Shown: in pieces, positions 22,999 through 32,245 of the stretch
Layout: each line of letters begins with the position of its first letter
Numbering within the stretch: position 1 is the stretch's first letter
NCBI GenBank assembly: GCA_965216425.1
Contig: CBDCFV010000004.1
Span: 186,001-250,000 of the forward strand
Source of the DNA: CBDCFV01 sp965216425
GTDB taxonomy: Bacteria > Chloroflexota > Dehalococcoidia > Lucifugimonadales > UBA3495
Reading direction: 5' to 3'
Length of the DNA stretch: 64,000 nt
Notes under the pieces: model-generated
Databases searched by the model: none
The model's input: only the letters and a program-made list of their open reading frames with translations
What the model was told of the DNA's origin: nothing
Program-made: the position numbers and the translations under genes

Positions 22999-23355
22999 TT
23001 ACCTCCCCAAGGCAATCACCGGTACCAGCTTTTCCTCGATAGGGTCAACTCCCAGTCCGAACATTTCCAGCGTTGTCATTCCCACCAAAGGAGTGGCGCC
23101 GTCCGGCGCAAAGATAACAACCGCCGTGAATTCACGGTCTTCCAGCCTCAGGAGAGCTTCTCCGACAGGGAATTCGACCACACGGTTATCAGCTATCCTG
23201 AACCTGCGGACTTCTATCTGCTCTATCCCCAGGTCGGCGAGGATACTTGGCGGGAGGGAGGTGTAGGTAGCCCCGGTATCAACCAAGGCGTTCATGGTGA
23301 CATAACGGTCCCGACGCCGGTCGGCTATGCCGAGATTAACGGTGAACGTACTCAT
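22999..23355 (-). CDS. single-domain retropepsin-like aspartic protease
   Basis: 118 residues from the ATG at 23355, which overlaps the stop codon of the upstream amidohydrolase gene (ATGA). The motif ALVDTGATYTSLP holds the catalytic Asp-Thr-Gly of clan AA peptidases; a following LVGMTTLEMFGLGVDP fits the family's second half. Such proteins form dimers to make one active site. The overlap shows translational coupling in the prs-amidohydrolase-protease operon; its substrate is unknown. Confidence 0.8.
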   Translation of the reverse strand: MSTFTVNLGIADRRRDRYVTMNALVDTGATYTSLPPSILADLGIEQIEVRRFRIADNRVVEFPVGEALLRLEDREFTAVVIFAPDGATPLVGMTTLEMFGLGVDPIEEKLVPVIALGR

Positions 23356-24527
23356 GCCCTGTCCGGCTCCCAGCCCCACGAACGGGGACCCCAACCGGCC
23401 TCGAACACCTGCCCCTTCTTTACCGTAAGGACAGGTACGACTGCCTTTTCCGTCCTCTTGGACCCACCGACCACATCGTGGACCACCCAGTCTCCCTCTT
23501 CGATGTCCAGCACGGAGATATCCGCTTGGCGGCCTACCTCAAGAGTCCCCAGCCGACCTCCTTCACCAATGGCGTTGGCGGGGTTTATGGTGGACATGTC
23601 CACCACTTGGTCAAGAGTGAACTCCATAGCCAGGAACCGCGTCATCATCTCAGTCATGCTGTGAACGGTCCGAACGCGCCCCGGCAGGGTCAGGTCGGTG
23701 CTGATGCAGTGGGGAATCAAGTCCTGGTCCAACACACGCTGACCAACGTCGAAGCTGAAGTTCGACCTGCCGTGGGCTGTGTCCAGCCAAACGCCCCGGT
23801 CTTTCGCTTCCTTCGCCTCGGGGACCAACTCACCCTTCTCGTCCAGGACGCCGCCTGGGTTGGCGGTGAACAAGTGAGTGACGATGTCCCCTTCCTCCAG
23901 AATGGGCAACAATTCACGTATCACGTTGGGGTCGTACCGTTTTTCGGTGTCGCCGATGTGGACCATCAGCTTGACCCCGGCCTCCTTCGCGGCTCGCTTG
24001 GCCAACCTGGGCATTTCCATACCCATGATCTCCAAGGCAGGTGACACCATCCGGGCCTTAATGCCGGTTATTACACCACGGTTCTCGGAAACTACCCTGA
24101 TGGTGTTGTCCAGGTCGATGCTGGACGGGCTGAATATGTCCGGTGTGGTGGCCAACCCGGTGCGGCAGATGTGCAGGAAGCAGATAATCTCCGTCTCGTT
24201 GTTGGGGATGATGTGCTTGGGAAAGCCACCGAAGGTGTCGCACCCGGCGCTGCCCGCATCGATCATCGTAGTGACACCGGCGTTGACGCCGCCCAGATCG
24301 GCCTGCACACCATTGCCATTTACCCCGTCGTAGACGTGGGTATGCAGGTCTATAAGGCCAGGAGTCACCAGCTTGCCGGGCACGTCAATCACGCGGGCAG
24401 CTTCTTCAACGGGGATGCCGGGGGCTATACGTGCGATCTTACCCGCCTCGACGGCGACGTCGTTCAATGCATGAATACTTTGGGAAGGATCGATGACCGT
24501 CCCGCCCCTTATCAGCAGATCGTACAT
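23352..24527 (-). CDS. amidohydrolase/deacetylase-family metallohydrolase
   Basis: 391 residues from the ATG at 24527, with GGAGGT 9 bases upstream. The metal-binding motif DLHTHVYDGVN (HxH), a Lys in GVITGIKARM, HIGD and HLFTAN histidines and the STDLT Asp match amidohydrolase-superfamily members annotated as deacetylases/dihydroorotase-like. The N-terminal beta-sandwich (YDLLIRGGTVIDPSQSIHAL) is typical. It begins 20 bp after the prs stop codon and overlaps the protease gene, so all three are one operon. Substrate not predictable. Confidence 0.88.
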   Translation of the reverse strand: MYDLLIRGGTVIDPSQSIHALNDVAVEAGKIARIAPGIPVEEAARVIDVPGKLVTPGLIDLHTHVYDGVNGNGVQADLGGVNAGVTTMIDAGSAGCDTFGGFPKHIIPNNETEIICFLHICRTGLATTPDIFSPSSIDLDNTIRVVSENRGVITGIKARMVSPALEIMGMEMPRLAKRAAKEAGVKLMVHIGDTEKRYDPNVIRELLPILEEGDIVTHLFTANPGGVLDEKGELVPEAKEAKDRGVWLDTAHGRSNFSFDVGQRVLDQDLIPHCISTDLTLPGRVRTVHSMTEMMTRFLAMEFTLDQVVDMSTINPANAIGEGGRLGTLEVGRQADISVLDIEEGDWVVHDVVGGSKRTEKAVVPVLTVKKGQVFEAGWGPRSWGWEPDRA

Positions 24528-24546
24528 GCTCGTTAGACCTCCCGGT

Positions 24547-25497
24547 TCAGTTGAACATCTCCCCGATCGACAAGCCCTTGTGAATACGGTAGATCGCCTC
24601 GCCAAGCAAGGGCGCAACGGATAGCACCTTTATCTTGCCGTTGCGCTTATCCGAGGACAGCGGGATGGTGTCAGTCACCACCACCTCGGAGTAAGGGCTT
24701 TGCGCCATAGCCCCGGCCCCATTCCGGGAAAGCACCGGATGGGTCGCGCAGCAATAGACCTCTTTTACCCCGTGGGCGGCCAAGGCAAGAGCGGCGTTCG
24801 CCACGGTGCCGCCGGTATCTATTTCGTCGTCGAATGTCAACGCTATCTTGCCTTTGACGTCGCCAATCACGTTCATAATCTCGCTGGTGTCGTCATTGCT
24901 CACCCGACGCTTTTCGATGATGGCCAATGGGGCTTGCAGATGTTCAGCAACGTCCCTGGCCTTCTTGCTGATGCCTATGTCCACCGCTACGACGACCAAG
25001 TCAGTCAGTTCTTTGGCCCTGAAATAGTCCGCTAGGATGGGCATCGCCGTCAGTTCGTCTACCGGGATGTTGAAGAATCCCTGAATCTGGCCGGCATGGA
25101 GGTCAACCGTGAGGAGCCGGTCGGCGCCGGCGGCAATGAGCAGGTCGGCCACCAGCCTGGCGCTTATCGGCACCCTCGGCTGGTCCTTCTTGTCGGTGCG
25201 TCCGTAGCCGTAGTAGGGCACAACCGCTGTGATACGGCCCGCAGACGCCCGCTTGCAGGCGTCGATCATTATGAGCAATTCCATCAGGTGGTCGTTGACC
25301 GGTGCGCAGGTGGGTTGAATTATGAAAACATCCCGTTGCCGGACGTTCTCCTGGATGCGAACAAAGGTATTATCGTTGGCGAATTTGAAGACGTCGGCCT
25401 GACCCAGTGGTATATCCAGGTACTGGCACACAGACTCAGCCAACCCCCGGTGGGCGTTCCCGGAAAAGACTTTGAGTTCGTCGACAAAACCATTCAT
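24547..25497 (-). CDS. prs: ribose-phosphate pyrophosphokinase (PRPP synthetase)
   Basis: 316 residues, the normal length. It makes PRPP from ribose 5-phosphate and ATP for nucleotide, His and Trp synthesis. Recognised parts: FSGNAHRGLAESVCQYL at the start, VVPYYGYGRTDKKDQPRVPI (ATP/flexible loop), TVDLHAGQIQGFF and the PRPP-binding loop FDDEIDTGGTVANAA. First gene of an operon with the amidohydrolase and protease genes. The ATG at 25497 lacks a strong ribosome site but alignment with the family start is good. Confidence 0.95.
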   Translation of the reverse strand: MNGFVDELKVFSGNAHRGLAESVCQYLDIPLGQADVFKFANDNTFVRIQENVRQRDVFIIQPTCAPVNDHLMELLIMIDACKRASAGRITAVVPYYGYGRTDKKDQPRVPISARLVADLLIAAGADRLLTVDLHAGQIQGFFNIPVDELTAMPILADYFRAKELTDLVVVAVDIGISKKARDVAEHLQAPLAIIEKRRVSNDDTSEIMNVIGDVKGKIALTFDDEIDTGGTVANAALALAAHGVKEVYCCATHPVLSRNGAGAMAQSPYSEVVVTDTIPLSSDKRNGKIKVLSVAPLLGEAIYRIHKGLSIGEMFN

Positions 25498-25844
25498 GAT
25501 CGACCCTCGCTGCTATGTTTCCTGGGTTACCCTTCCACTCCACGCCTTCTCCATTTTCTGTCGCACGTCTCCGCTCGTCAATCGCGCAAGACTCAAGTAC
25601 ATACACAATCTGGCCCGTTACAATCAAACCATTGGCTACCGCTTGGGCCCAACTGTCCGGTAGGCAATACCGGCGCCTGACACCGTCGTTATCGAGGCGG
25701 AAATTGGGAGACGGCAGATTATAGCATAGGCTTTAGACCCGCTGTAAACGACGACGCCCGCTACTTCCGGGGCTTTTCATTCTCCCTTTGGCCTTCCCGA
25801 TACCACGAATTTCCCAGAAGGAAGAGAGCCGCAGAGGCCGTTTT
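25498..25844. other. intergenic, probable prs promoter region
   Basis: No supported gene. A possible minus-strand -35/-10 pair lies near 25595-25630 but fits the consensus poorly, so it is not listed as a promoter. Confidence 0.35.
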
Positions 25845-26558
25845 TTACGACCCCAGTTGATTTGCCAAGTCTACGAAGTCGTTGGCTACCACGTCGAAGG
25901 ACGGGTCGGGCGTGGGGTCGGGGATGTTGTTGGGGCCGCGCTCCATGGGCCGGGGGACGAACGCCGACTTCAAGCCCACTTTCTGGGACGCCAACAAGTC
26001 GTTCTGATGGGCTGCCACCATCATGACTTGTTCGGGGCGCAGCATCAGCAGGTCCACCGCCTTCTGATAACTCTCCGGGTCCGGCTTGTAGTGCTTGGCA
26101 AGCTCCGCTCCCAGGATGCAGTCCCACGGCAGGCCGCCGTTCTTGGCCATGTTGGTCATCATCGCCACGTTGCCGTTGGACATGGGAGCCAGCACAAACC
26201 TGCGCTTCAAACGGTACAGCCCTGGCACTGAGTCCGGCCAAGGGTCTAACCGGTGCCAAGCCCGGTTGAGTTCGTCCTTGTCCTCGTCACTGATCCCGTA
26301 GATTTCGAACTCGGCCAAAACCTCGTCCAAGGCCATGCGATGCAGGCCGTCCAAGTTTGTCCACTGCAATTCGCCGTTCCGGACTTTGTTCATAAAGGGC
26401 TGGTACTTGCCACGCCAAGTGTCGGCGAATGCTTCCCAATCGGCCTCGATGCCGTGGGCTTTGCCGAACTGCTTGCCCTGCCGGGCGATCGAAGTGCGCC
26501 AGTCGACGACTGTGCCAAACACATCGAAAATGAGTGCTTTCACATCGGAAGAGTCCAT
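25845..26558 (-). CDS. haloacid dehalogenase-type HAD hydrolase
   Basis: 237 residues from the ATG at 26558 (GAGG 8 bases upstream). The HAD nucleophile is Asp12 in ALIFDVFGTVVDWRTS; the type II dehalogenase cap with RGKYQPFM, the SNGN motif (APMSNGNVAMM), Lys in AKHYKPDPESY and the MVAAHQNDL acidic loop follow in order. This set is typical of L-2-haloacid dehalogenases, which remove halide from short 2-haloacids. An upstream extension of the frame only translates a palindromic repeat and is rejected. Confidence 0.88.
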   Translation of the reverse strand: MDSSDVKALIFDVFGTVVDWRTSIARQGKQFGKAHGIEADWEAFADTWRGKYQPFMNKVRNGELQWTNLDGLHRMALDEVLAEFEIYGISDEDKDELNRAWHRLDPWPDSVPGLYRLKRRFVLAPMSNGNVAMMTNMAKNGGLPWDCILGAELAKHYKPDPESYQKAVDLLMLRPEQVMMVAAHQNDLLASQKVGLKSAFVPRPMERGPNNIPDPTPDPSFDVVANDFVDLANQLGS

Positions 26559-26574
26559 GTCTTTTCCTCTCCAG

Positions 26575-26607
26575 ACCCGTCTTTCCCGCACAGGCGGGAA
26601 TCCAGGA
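26575..26607. repeat. REP-like palindrome
   Basis: Copy of the dispersed 'ttcccgc-acag-gcgggaatcca' palindrome, between the divergent HAD and nucleoside hydrolase genes. Confidence 0.6.
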
Positions 26608-26746
26608 CATCCTCTCATGGGAACGTTCCTCTTTGGATGCACCTGCGCCTGATTGGGCCAATGGCCGCACCATAGCCGCCGCCAAAGCCGTTGTCAAACG
26701 CGGGTGGTATAATCCGCGCCAACCTGCGCAGCCGATTGGAGCATCA

Positions 26747-27709
26747 TTGAAAAGAGTGATCATCGACACCGATCCCGGCATCGACGATGCAGCGGCCATC
26801 CTGTTTGCCTTGGCCAGCCCGGAACTGTCGGTGGAGGCGCTGACTACCGTCTTTGGCAATGGCCCCTTGGAGATGTGCACAGCCAACGCCCGCCGCATAC
26901 TGCAATCGGCGGGCCGGACCGACATCCCGGTCTACCCCGGTGCTGGAAGGCCCTTGCTGCGTGAACCCAACGACGGGTGGGCCCTGCACGTACATGGTCC
27001 TGACGCTTTGGGCGCCGCCGGTTCGCCGGACTTGGATGCGGGAGTACCTCAATCGGCGTCCCAACACGCCGCGTTGAAAATGGTCGAGTTGGTGATGGCG
27101 TCCCCAGGAGAGCTGACTATCCTGGCACTGGGGCGATTAACAAACGTGGCCTTGGCCATGCGTATCGAGCCACGGTTGGCTCAATCAGTCTCCGGGATAA
27201 TCGTCATGGGCGGCGCGGTTAACGTTCCCGGCAACGTGTCTCTCGTGGCGTCGGCCAACCTCTACGAAGACCCGGAATCAGCCAGTATCGTCTACCATTC
27301 GGGCGCTCCCTTGGTGCAGGTGGGCTTGGATGTGTGCAACCAAGTTTCCATCAGCGGCTCCCAAATTGAGCGCATCCGCCAAGCGGGAACTCCGGCAGCA
27401 AAGTTGCTGACTTCCGCTACGACATTCCTGCAACAGTCCTACATCGACCGCGGCCTTCAGGCCCAAGCCGACAGCGTCCGCTACAATGACCTTCCCGCCG
27501 TGGCCTTTGCCGTTGCGCCGGACTGGTTCGGCTGCACCGAGTACTACGTCCAGGTTGAGACCCATAGCCCCATCACCCGCGGGCAAACCGTAGCCAACCG
27601 CCAAGCCCCGGAGGGGAAATCCCTGAACGCCAGGGTCTGCTTGGAAGTCAACGCCATGGAACTGGCGGAAACCTTTACCCAAAGGCTGAGCGAATACCGC
27701 TCAGCCTGA
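26747..27709 (+). CDS. nucleoside hydrolase (inosine-uridine type)
   Basis: 320 residues from a TTG at 26747 with GGAG 5 bases upstream; a GTG three codons later is an alternative. The N-terminal IIDTDPGIDDAAAI is the calcium-binding DTDPGxDDA signature; the later VMGGAVNVPGNVSLVASANL and PAVAFAV segments hold further metal and ribose contacts. It hydrolyses ribonucleosides to base and ribose for salvage. Divergent from the HAD gene. Confidence 0.92.
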   Translation: MKRVIIDTDPGIDDAAAILFALASPELSVEALTTVFGNGPLEMCTANARRILQSAGRTDIPVYPGAGRPLLREPNDGWALHVHGPDALGAAGSPDLDAGVPQSASQHAALKMVELVMASPGELTILALGRLTNVALAMRIEPRLAQSVSGIIVMGGAVNVPGNVSLVASANLYEDPESASIVYHSGAPLVQVGLDVCNQVSISGSQIERIRQAGTPAAKLLTSATTFLQQSYIDRGLQAQADSVRYNDLPAVAFAVAPDWFGCTEYYVQVETHSPITRGQTVANRQAPEGKSLNARVCLEVNAMELAETFTQRLSEYRSA

Positions 27710-27765
27710 GGTCATCAAGACGAATTTTGCAGGAGCTTTCCCCGGCTGGGGATCTTGGATAAAGG

Positions 27766-28239
27766 CTAGCTCAACCCGTTCAGAGCGGCCCTCACCTCGT
27801 CATAGTCCGGCTCCACGCCCGGGTTGGGCGCGATCCAGCTATAGCGTACCGTCCCTTCCCCGTCGACAATCACTACCGCCCTCTGCGACGCGGTGTAGCC
27901 TTCCATGCCGGCGAAGTTTGGTATGCCGAGGCCGTACTGCTCCACAACTTGCCGGCTGTAGTCGCACAGCAGCGGAAAGTTCAAATTGTTCTGGTCGCTG
28001 AAGACTTTTTGGGCGAACGCGCCGTCTACACTGATCCCCAGCACTTGGGCGTTCAACGATTCAAACTGTCCCATGCTGTCCCGCAGTGTACACATCTCGG
28101 TGGTGCAAACGCCGGTGAACGCCCCGGGATAAAAGGCCAGCACCACGTTCTTGCCTCGGTAGTCGCTGAGGGAACGCTGTTGACGATCAGCATCATGCAA
28201 AGTGAATCCCGGCGCGGCTTGTCCTACTTCAACCGCCAT
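27766..28239 (-). CDS. peroxiredoxin (AhpC/TSA family)
   Basis: 157 residues. The active-site segment YPGAFTGVCTTEMCTLRD gives the peroxidatic Cys45 in P-x3-T-x2-C, with Cys50 as possible resolving residue, the arrangement of AhpE/Bcp-like peroxiredoxins. Reduction of peroxides needs a thiol donor, which might be one of the thioredoxin-type proteins in this region. The ATG at 28239 has AGGAGG (GAGGAGGTATATCC) upstream. Confidence 0.93.
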   Translation of the reverse strand: MAVEVGQAAPGFTLHDADRQQRSLSDYRGKNVVLAFYPGAFTGVCTTEMCTLRDSMGQFESLNAQVLGISVDGAFAQKVFSDQNNLNFPLLCDYSRQVVEQYGLGIPNFAGMEGYTASQRAVVIVDGEGTVRYSWIAPNPGVEPDYDEVRAALNGLS

Positions 28240-28492
28240 GGATATACCTCCTCTTCAATCGCGTAAATATGATGGCCGTTAGAATGTCGAAACTTGGCTG
28301 TGCTATATGACGCAGGTTATCTGGCCATGTTTTCGAGTCCGTTGGTATGTTAACACAAGCTCCATTTCGGGAAACGCGGGGCCTTACGGTTGGGCACATG
28401 CGGGCTGCCTTGGCGCCCCTTCGAATTACTTGCCACTGACCTGATAACGGCGTATAACTTGACCAACAAGCCATGATATTAGGAGTAATAGT

Positions 28493-30277
28493 ATGACAAG
28501 CGTCTCCTCCCACCATACCCGTGGCAGCCAGGGTGAGTTCTCCCACCGTCCAATGGTCTGGGGCACCCACTACATGGTGGGTGCGGGGACTCAACTCACC
28601 GCCCAAGCCGGTATGCGCATTCTCGCCCAAGGCGGCAATGCCGTGGACGCCGCCGTTGCCAGCGCCTTCGCCGCCGGCGTCATGGAGCCCTCGGCTCACT
28701 ACTCCCTCGGCGGCGAGGTAGCCTTCCTGTTTTACGACGCGTCTACCAAGCGGGTACATTCGGTAGTAGGCCAAGGTTGGGCGGCAAGGGCCGCCACCGC
28801 AGACCACTACTTGAACACTTGGGGAGAGATTCCTCCCGGCGTTCTGAGCAGCACGGTGCCCGGGGTTATCTCCGCGTTGCTGGCGATGCTGGAAGCCCAC
28901 GGGACCATGAGCTTCAGCCAGGTTGTCGAAAGTGCCCAGTCCTTGGCTGCCGACGGGTTCCCGGCCTACCAATTGCTGTGCCGGACCATCGCCGCTCCGG
29001 ACCGGCTCAACAACATCAAGAAATATCCCACGTCGAGCCGGGTCTACCTTCCCGGCGGGCAACCGCCCGTGGTGGGGACCAAGTTCGTTCAAGAGGACCT
29101 GGGCCGGACGTTGGCCTCCATGATGCACGCCGAACAGCAGGCCTTGGGCCAGGGAGCCACTCGGAGCGCGGGCATCAACGCCGCCCGCGACGTCTTTTAC
29201 AAGGGCGACGTCGCCCGCCGCATGGTCGCGGCCTTGCAGGACCTGGGCAGCCTGTACACCTACGAGGACTTCGCCGAGTACGAGTCGCCGGCGGAAGAGC
29301 CTATTTCCGTGACTTACCGCGACTACGAGATTTTCACCAATCGGACCTGGACCCAAGGAATCACCCTGTTGCAGGCGTTGAAAATCCTGGAGGGCTACGA
29401 CTTGGGGGCTATGGGCCACAACAGCGCCCAAGCCTTGCACCTTCAAGTGGAGGCCCTGAAACTGGCCTTCGCCGATCGGGAACGGTACGTCGGCGACCCG
29501 GCCCACGTTGATGTCCCGGTGGAGGGTTTGCTTTCCGCCGAGTACGCCGCGCTGAGGCGCGGGCTGATTGACCCCAACAAGGCGCGGGCGGACTATCCGG
29601 CAGGTGACCCTCGCGGCATGAAAGCCGTGGCCGATGGCCGCCAGCCTGCGGAGGCCGATGCTTTCGTCGGCGCCGTCGGTGGCGACGAGGACGGCACCAC
29701 TTACCTGTCCACGGTGGATTCCCAAGGCAACGTGGTGTCAGCTACCCCCAGCAGTTTCCAAGCGCTGCCTCAAGGAATGATACTGGGCGACACCGGCATT
29801 CTGCTTAACGCCCGCGGCTGCTACTTCTGGCTGGACGAGGACAACCCCAACGTCATCGCCCCCCACAAGCGGCCCCGGACGACGCCCTGCACCTTCATCG
29901 CGCTCAAGAACGGCCGTCCCTTTATGACCCTTGGCACCCCCGGCGGCGACAGCCAGCCCCAGAGTAACCTGCAAGTGTTCAACAACATCGTGGACTTCGG
30001 AATGAACGTGCAGGAGGCGGTTGAAGCACCCCGGTTCTGCGGCTACAGCTTCCCCCGGTCTCCTTGGCCGCATCGCACCTACCCCAACCGGCTGGCCTTG
30101 GAAGAGCGCGTCTCGTCTCAAGTGGCCGATGACCTCCGCGACAAAGGCCACGAGGTGGAGACCACCGGCCCGTGGGGCGTCACCAACGGTTTCGCCCCAA
30201 TCCTGATAGACCCGGACAACGGAGTCTACCGCGGTGGCGCTGACCCTCGGAGGGAGTCGGTGATGCTCGGGTGGTAA
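28493..30277 (+). CDS. gamma-glutamyltransferase-family protein
   Basis: 594 residues, no signal peptide. The N-terminal MVGAGTQLTAQAGMRILAQG and GGNAVDAAVASAFAAGVMEP are typical of the large subunit of the Ntn-hydrolase. The autocatalytic Thr is in DGTTYLSTVDSQGNVVS (about residue 402), where most family members read HTTH; the His after the Thr is Tyr here. The C-terminal TLGTPGGDSQPQSNLQVF is also conserved. Family members cleave gamma-glutamyl bonds (glutathione) or acylases. Being cytosolic and lacking the second His, it may be acylase-like. AGGAG precedes the ATG. Confidence 0.88.
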   Translation: MTSVSSHHTRGSQGEFSHRPMVWGTHYMVGAGTQLTAQAGMRILAQGGNAVDAAVASAFAAGVMEPSAHYSLGGEVAFLFYDASTKRVHSVVGQGWAARAATADHYLNTWGEIPPGVLSSTVPGVISALLAMLEAHGTMSFSQVVESAQSLAADGFPAYQLLCRTIAAPDRLNNIKKYPTSSRVYLPGGQPPVVGTKFVQEDLGRTLASMMHAEQQALGQGATRSAGINAARDVFYKGDVARRMVAALQDLGSLYTYEDFAEYESPAEEPISVTYRDYEIFTNRTWTQGITLLQALKILEGYDLGAMGHNSAQALHLQVEALKLAFADRERYVGDPAHVDVPVEGLLSAEYAALRRGLIDPNKARADYPAGDPRGMKAVADGRQPAEADAFVGAVGGDEDGTTYLSTVDSQGNVVSATPSSFQALPQGMILGDTGILLNARGCYFWLDEDNPNVIAPHKRPRTTPCTFIALKNGRPFMTLGTPGGDSQPQSNLQVFNNIVDFGMNVQEAVEAPRFCGYSFPRSPWPHRTYPNRLALEERVSSQVADDLRDKGHEVETTGPWGVTNGFAPILIDPDNGVYRGGADPRRESVMLGW

Positions 30278-30322
30278 TCTCTCCACATCACCGCCGATTG
30301 ATCTTTTATTAAGGAGCAACCC

Positions 30323-31489
30323 GTGACGACAACGACCCCGGAAGAGGCCCGCACCCAGATCGTAAATATGGTCCGAGACTTCGTCAGGCGCGAAGTGGAA
30401 CCGGTCGCCGGGAAGCTGGACCGGGAAGACATCGTCCCGCTGGACCTGATAGACAAAATGAAAGACCTGGGCCTCTTCGGAATTACCATCCCCGAAGAGT
30501 ACGGCGGTCTGGGCTTGGACTACACCACCTTTGCGTCCGTGTTCGAGGAGCTGAGCAAAGGTTTCATGAGCATCAGCGGCGCCATCGGCACCCACCACAT
30601 CCTGGCCTACATGCTCACCCACTACGGCACCGAGGAACAAAAACGCCGGCTCCTGCCGGACTTGGCGTCGGGCAAAAAACGCGGTGGGCTGGCCCTGACC
30701 GAGCCAGGCGGTGGCACCGATGTAGCCAACCTCCAGACCACCGCCGACAAGGATGGCGAAGAGTATGTCATCAACGGCACCAAGATGTTCATTACCAATG
30801 GGCGCTACGGGGACGCCTTCTGCCTGTTGGCTCGCACCGACCGTTCGGCGGATCCCAAGCACAGGGGCATAAGCGCTTTCGTGGTGGAGAAGGGCGACCC
30901 GGGTTTCAAGGTGGGCCGAGATCTGGACAAGATGGGCTACCGCGGTCTGGATACTTGCGAGTTGATTTTTGACAACGTCCGTATCCCCACGGAAAACCTC
31001 ATCGGCGACCAGGAGGGCCGCGGCTTCTCCCAAGTCATGAGCGGCTTGGAGACCGGCCGTATCAATGTTGCCGCTCGGGCCGTGGGAGTGGCCCAAGCCG
31101 CCTTGGACGCCTCGATGCGCTATTCACAGCAACGCCGCACCTTCGGCGTTCCAATCTCCCAACACCAAGCCATCCAGTTAAAGCTGGCGGACATGGCGAC
31201 CAAAATCCAAGCCGCTCGCTTGCTGACCTACGACGCGGCCGCCAGGAAGGACCGCGGCGAGCGGGTGGACCTGGAAGCGGGAATGGCCAAGCTGTTCGCC
31301 AGCGAAATCTGCCAGGAAGTCACGCTGGAGGCGGTCCGCATCCACGGGGGTTACGGTTACATAAAAGAGTCGCCTGTGGAGCGGTACTACCGGGACGCGC
31401 CGCTGATGATTATCGGCGAGGGCACCAACGAAGTAATGAAGCTGCTCATAGCCCGCCAACTGCTCAACAAGCCGGAGTACCAAGTCTAG
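30323..31489 (+). CDS. acyl-CoA dehydrogenase
   Basis: 388 residues from a GTG with AAGGAG 6 bases upstream. The FAD-binding middle domain signature LALTEPGGGTDVANLQTTAD and the C-terminal GRINVAARAVGVAQAALDAS and GGYGYIKESPVERYYRDAPL segments (the last with the conserved Arg/Tyr and the Glu of IGEGTNEVMK) are standard. It removes hydrogen from acyl-CoAs with electron transfer to ETF. The gene follows the gamma-glutamyltransferase by 45 bp and may share its transcript. Confidence 0.94.
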   Translation: MTTTTPEEARTQIVNMVRDFVRREVEPVAGKLDREDIVPLDLIDKMKDLGLFGITIPEEYGGLGLDYTTFASVFEELSKGFMSISGAIGTHHILAYMLTHYGTEEQKRRLLPDLASGKKRGGLALTEPGGGTDVANLQTTADKDGEEYVINGTKMFITNGRYGDAFCLLARTDRSADPKHRGISAFVVEKGDPGFKVGRDLDKMGYRGLDTCELIFDNVRIPTENLIGDQEGRGFSQVMSGLETGRINVAARAVGVAQAALDASMRYSQQRRTFGVPISQHQAIQLKLADMATKIQAARLLTYDAAARKDRGERVDLEAGMAKLFASEICQEVTLEAVRIHGGYGYIKESPVERYYRDAPLMIIGEGTNEVMKLLIARQLLNKPEYQV

Positions 31490-31501
31490 CGAAAGCTCGG
31501 T

Positions 31502-32215
31502 CTACCCTTCCCCTGCCTCCGCGGCCAACGGATTGAAGGTCAACCGCTTCACGGTGCCTTGGCCCGGGTTCCGCCATTGGTGGTGGGTGTTGCCCGGCAC
31601 CAGGATGCCGTCCCCCTCCGAGACTTCATACTCTTGACCGTCACACAGCAGCGTGCCGTGACCTTCTAGTACGTAGGCCACATGCTCCCAAGGATGGGTG
31701 TGCCCCCCGGCGTCTTGATGGGAAGACTGTCCACCGGCCAGTTCAATGTAAAGCATACTGTAGGTGGGAGCGCCGTCCGCCGAGCTTATAAGCCTCACGC
31801 CGCCACTACCCATTAGTTCGCTGCGATTGCGAATGACCGGCGGCTCTCCAGTGCCTACGCCGCCGTTGTTGCGGGCTCCTCCGGATTGCGTGGCAACCAA
31901 CGGGTTGATCTCCAAGCGCCGGATGACCCTTGCGCCGCCGTCGTTCAGCGTGTAGTGGTCCACGTTGCCGGGAATGAATACCCCGTCGCCTGCCTTGACA
32001 GGGTATCCTTTACCGTCGCACATCAACGTCCCGGACCCGGAGATTATATACACCTCATGCTCCCATGAGTGGATGTGATGGGTGCTGGTCTGGCCCGGGT
32101 TAATCTCCGAGTAGGTCATGGTGCAGGTGGGCGGGTTGTCGTCCAACCCTATCAACCGGGTTGATAGCCTGCCGGGGACGTGAAGGTTTCTGAAGTTCTT
32201 GATTACCGGGTTCAT
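31502..32215 (-). CDS. double-cupin protein
   Basis: 237 residues forming two cupin barrels (about 35-110 and 145-230). Each has metal-binding His/Glu: first STHHIHSWEHEVYIISGSGT, second HTHPWEHVAYVLEGHGTLL, each followed by a DG.YPVK / DGQEYEVSEGDG and PGN..H motif. The two halves are similar, pointing to internal duplication. Bicupins include dioxygenases and isomerases; no specific reaction can be given. Minus strand, upstream of the enoyl-CoA hydratase's end by 30 bp, so likely co-transcribed with it. Confidence 0.88.
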   Translation of the reverse strand: MNPVIKNFRNLHVPGRLSTRLIGLDDNPPTCTMTYSEINPGQTSTHHIHSWEHEVYIISGSGTLMCDGKGYPVKAGDGVFIPGNVDHYTLNDGGARVIRRLEINPLVATQSGGARNNGGVGTGEPPVIRNRSELMGSGGVRLISSADGAPTYSMLYIELAGGQSSHQDAGGHTHPWEHVAYVLEGHGTLLCDGQEYEVSEGDGILVPGNTHHQWRNPGQGTVKRLTFNPLAAEAGEG

Positions 32216-32245
32216 AGCTGTGAACTCCTCACTGGGACCTGGGAC

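Noticed and set aside
25590..25640. Candidate minus-strand promoter for prs
   Set aside because: The -10 box matches the consensus poorly and there is no independent support.
28229..29725. 498-codon minus-strand frame
   Set aside because: Antisense to the gamma-glutamyltransferase gene; no domain or start signal.
29738..31096. 452-codon minus-strand frame
   Set aside because: Antisense to the gamma-glutamyltransferase and acyl-CoA dehydrogenase genes; no motif.
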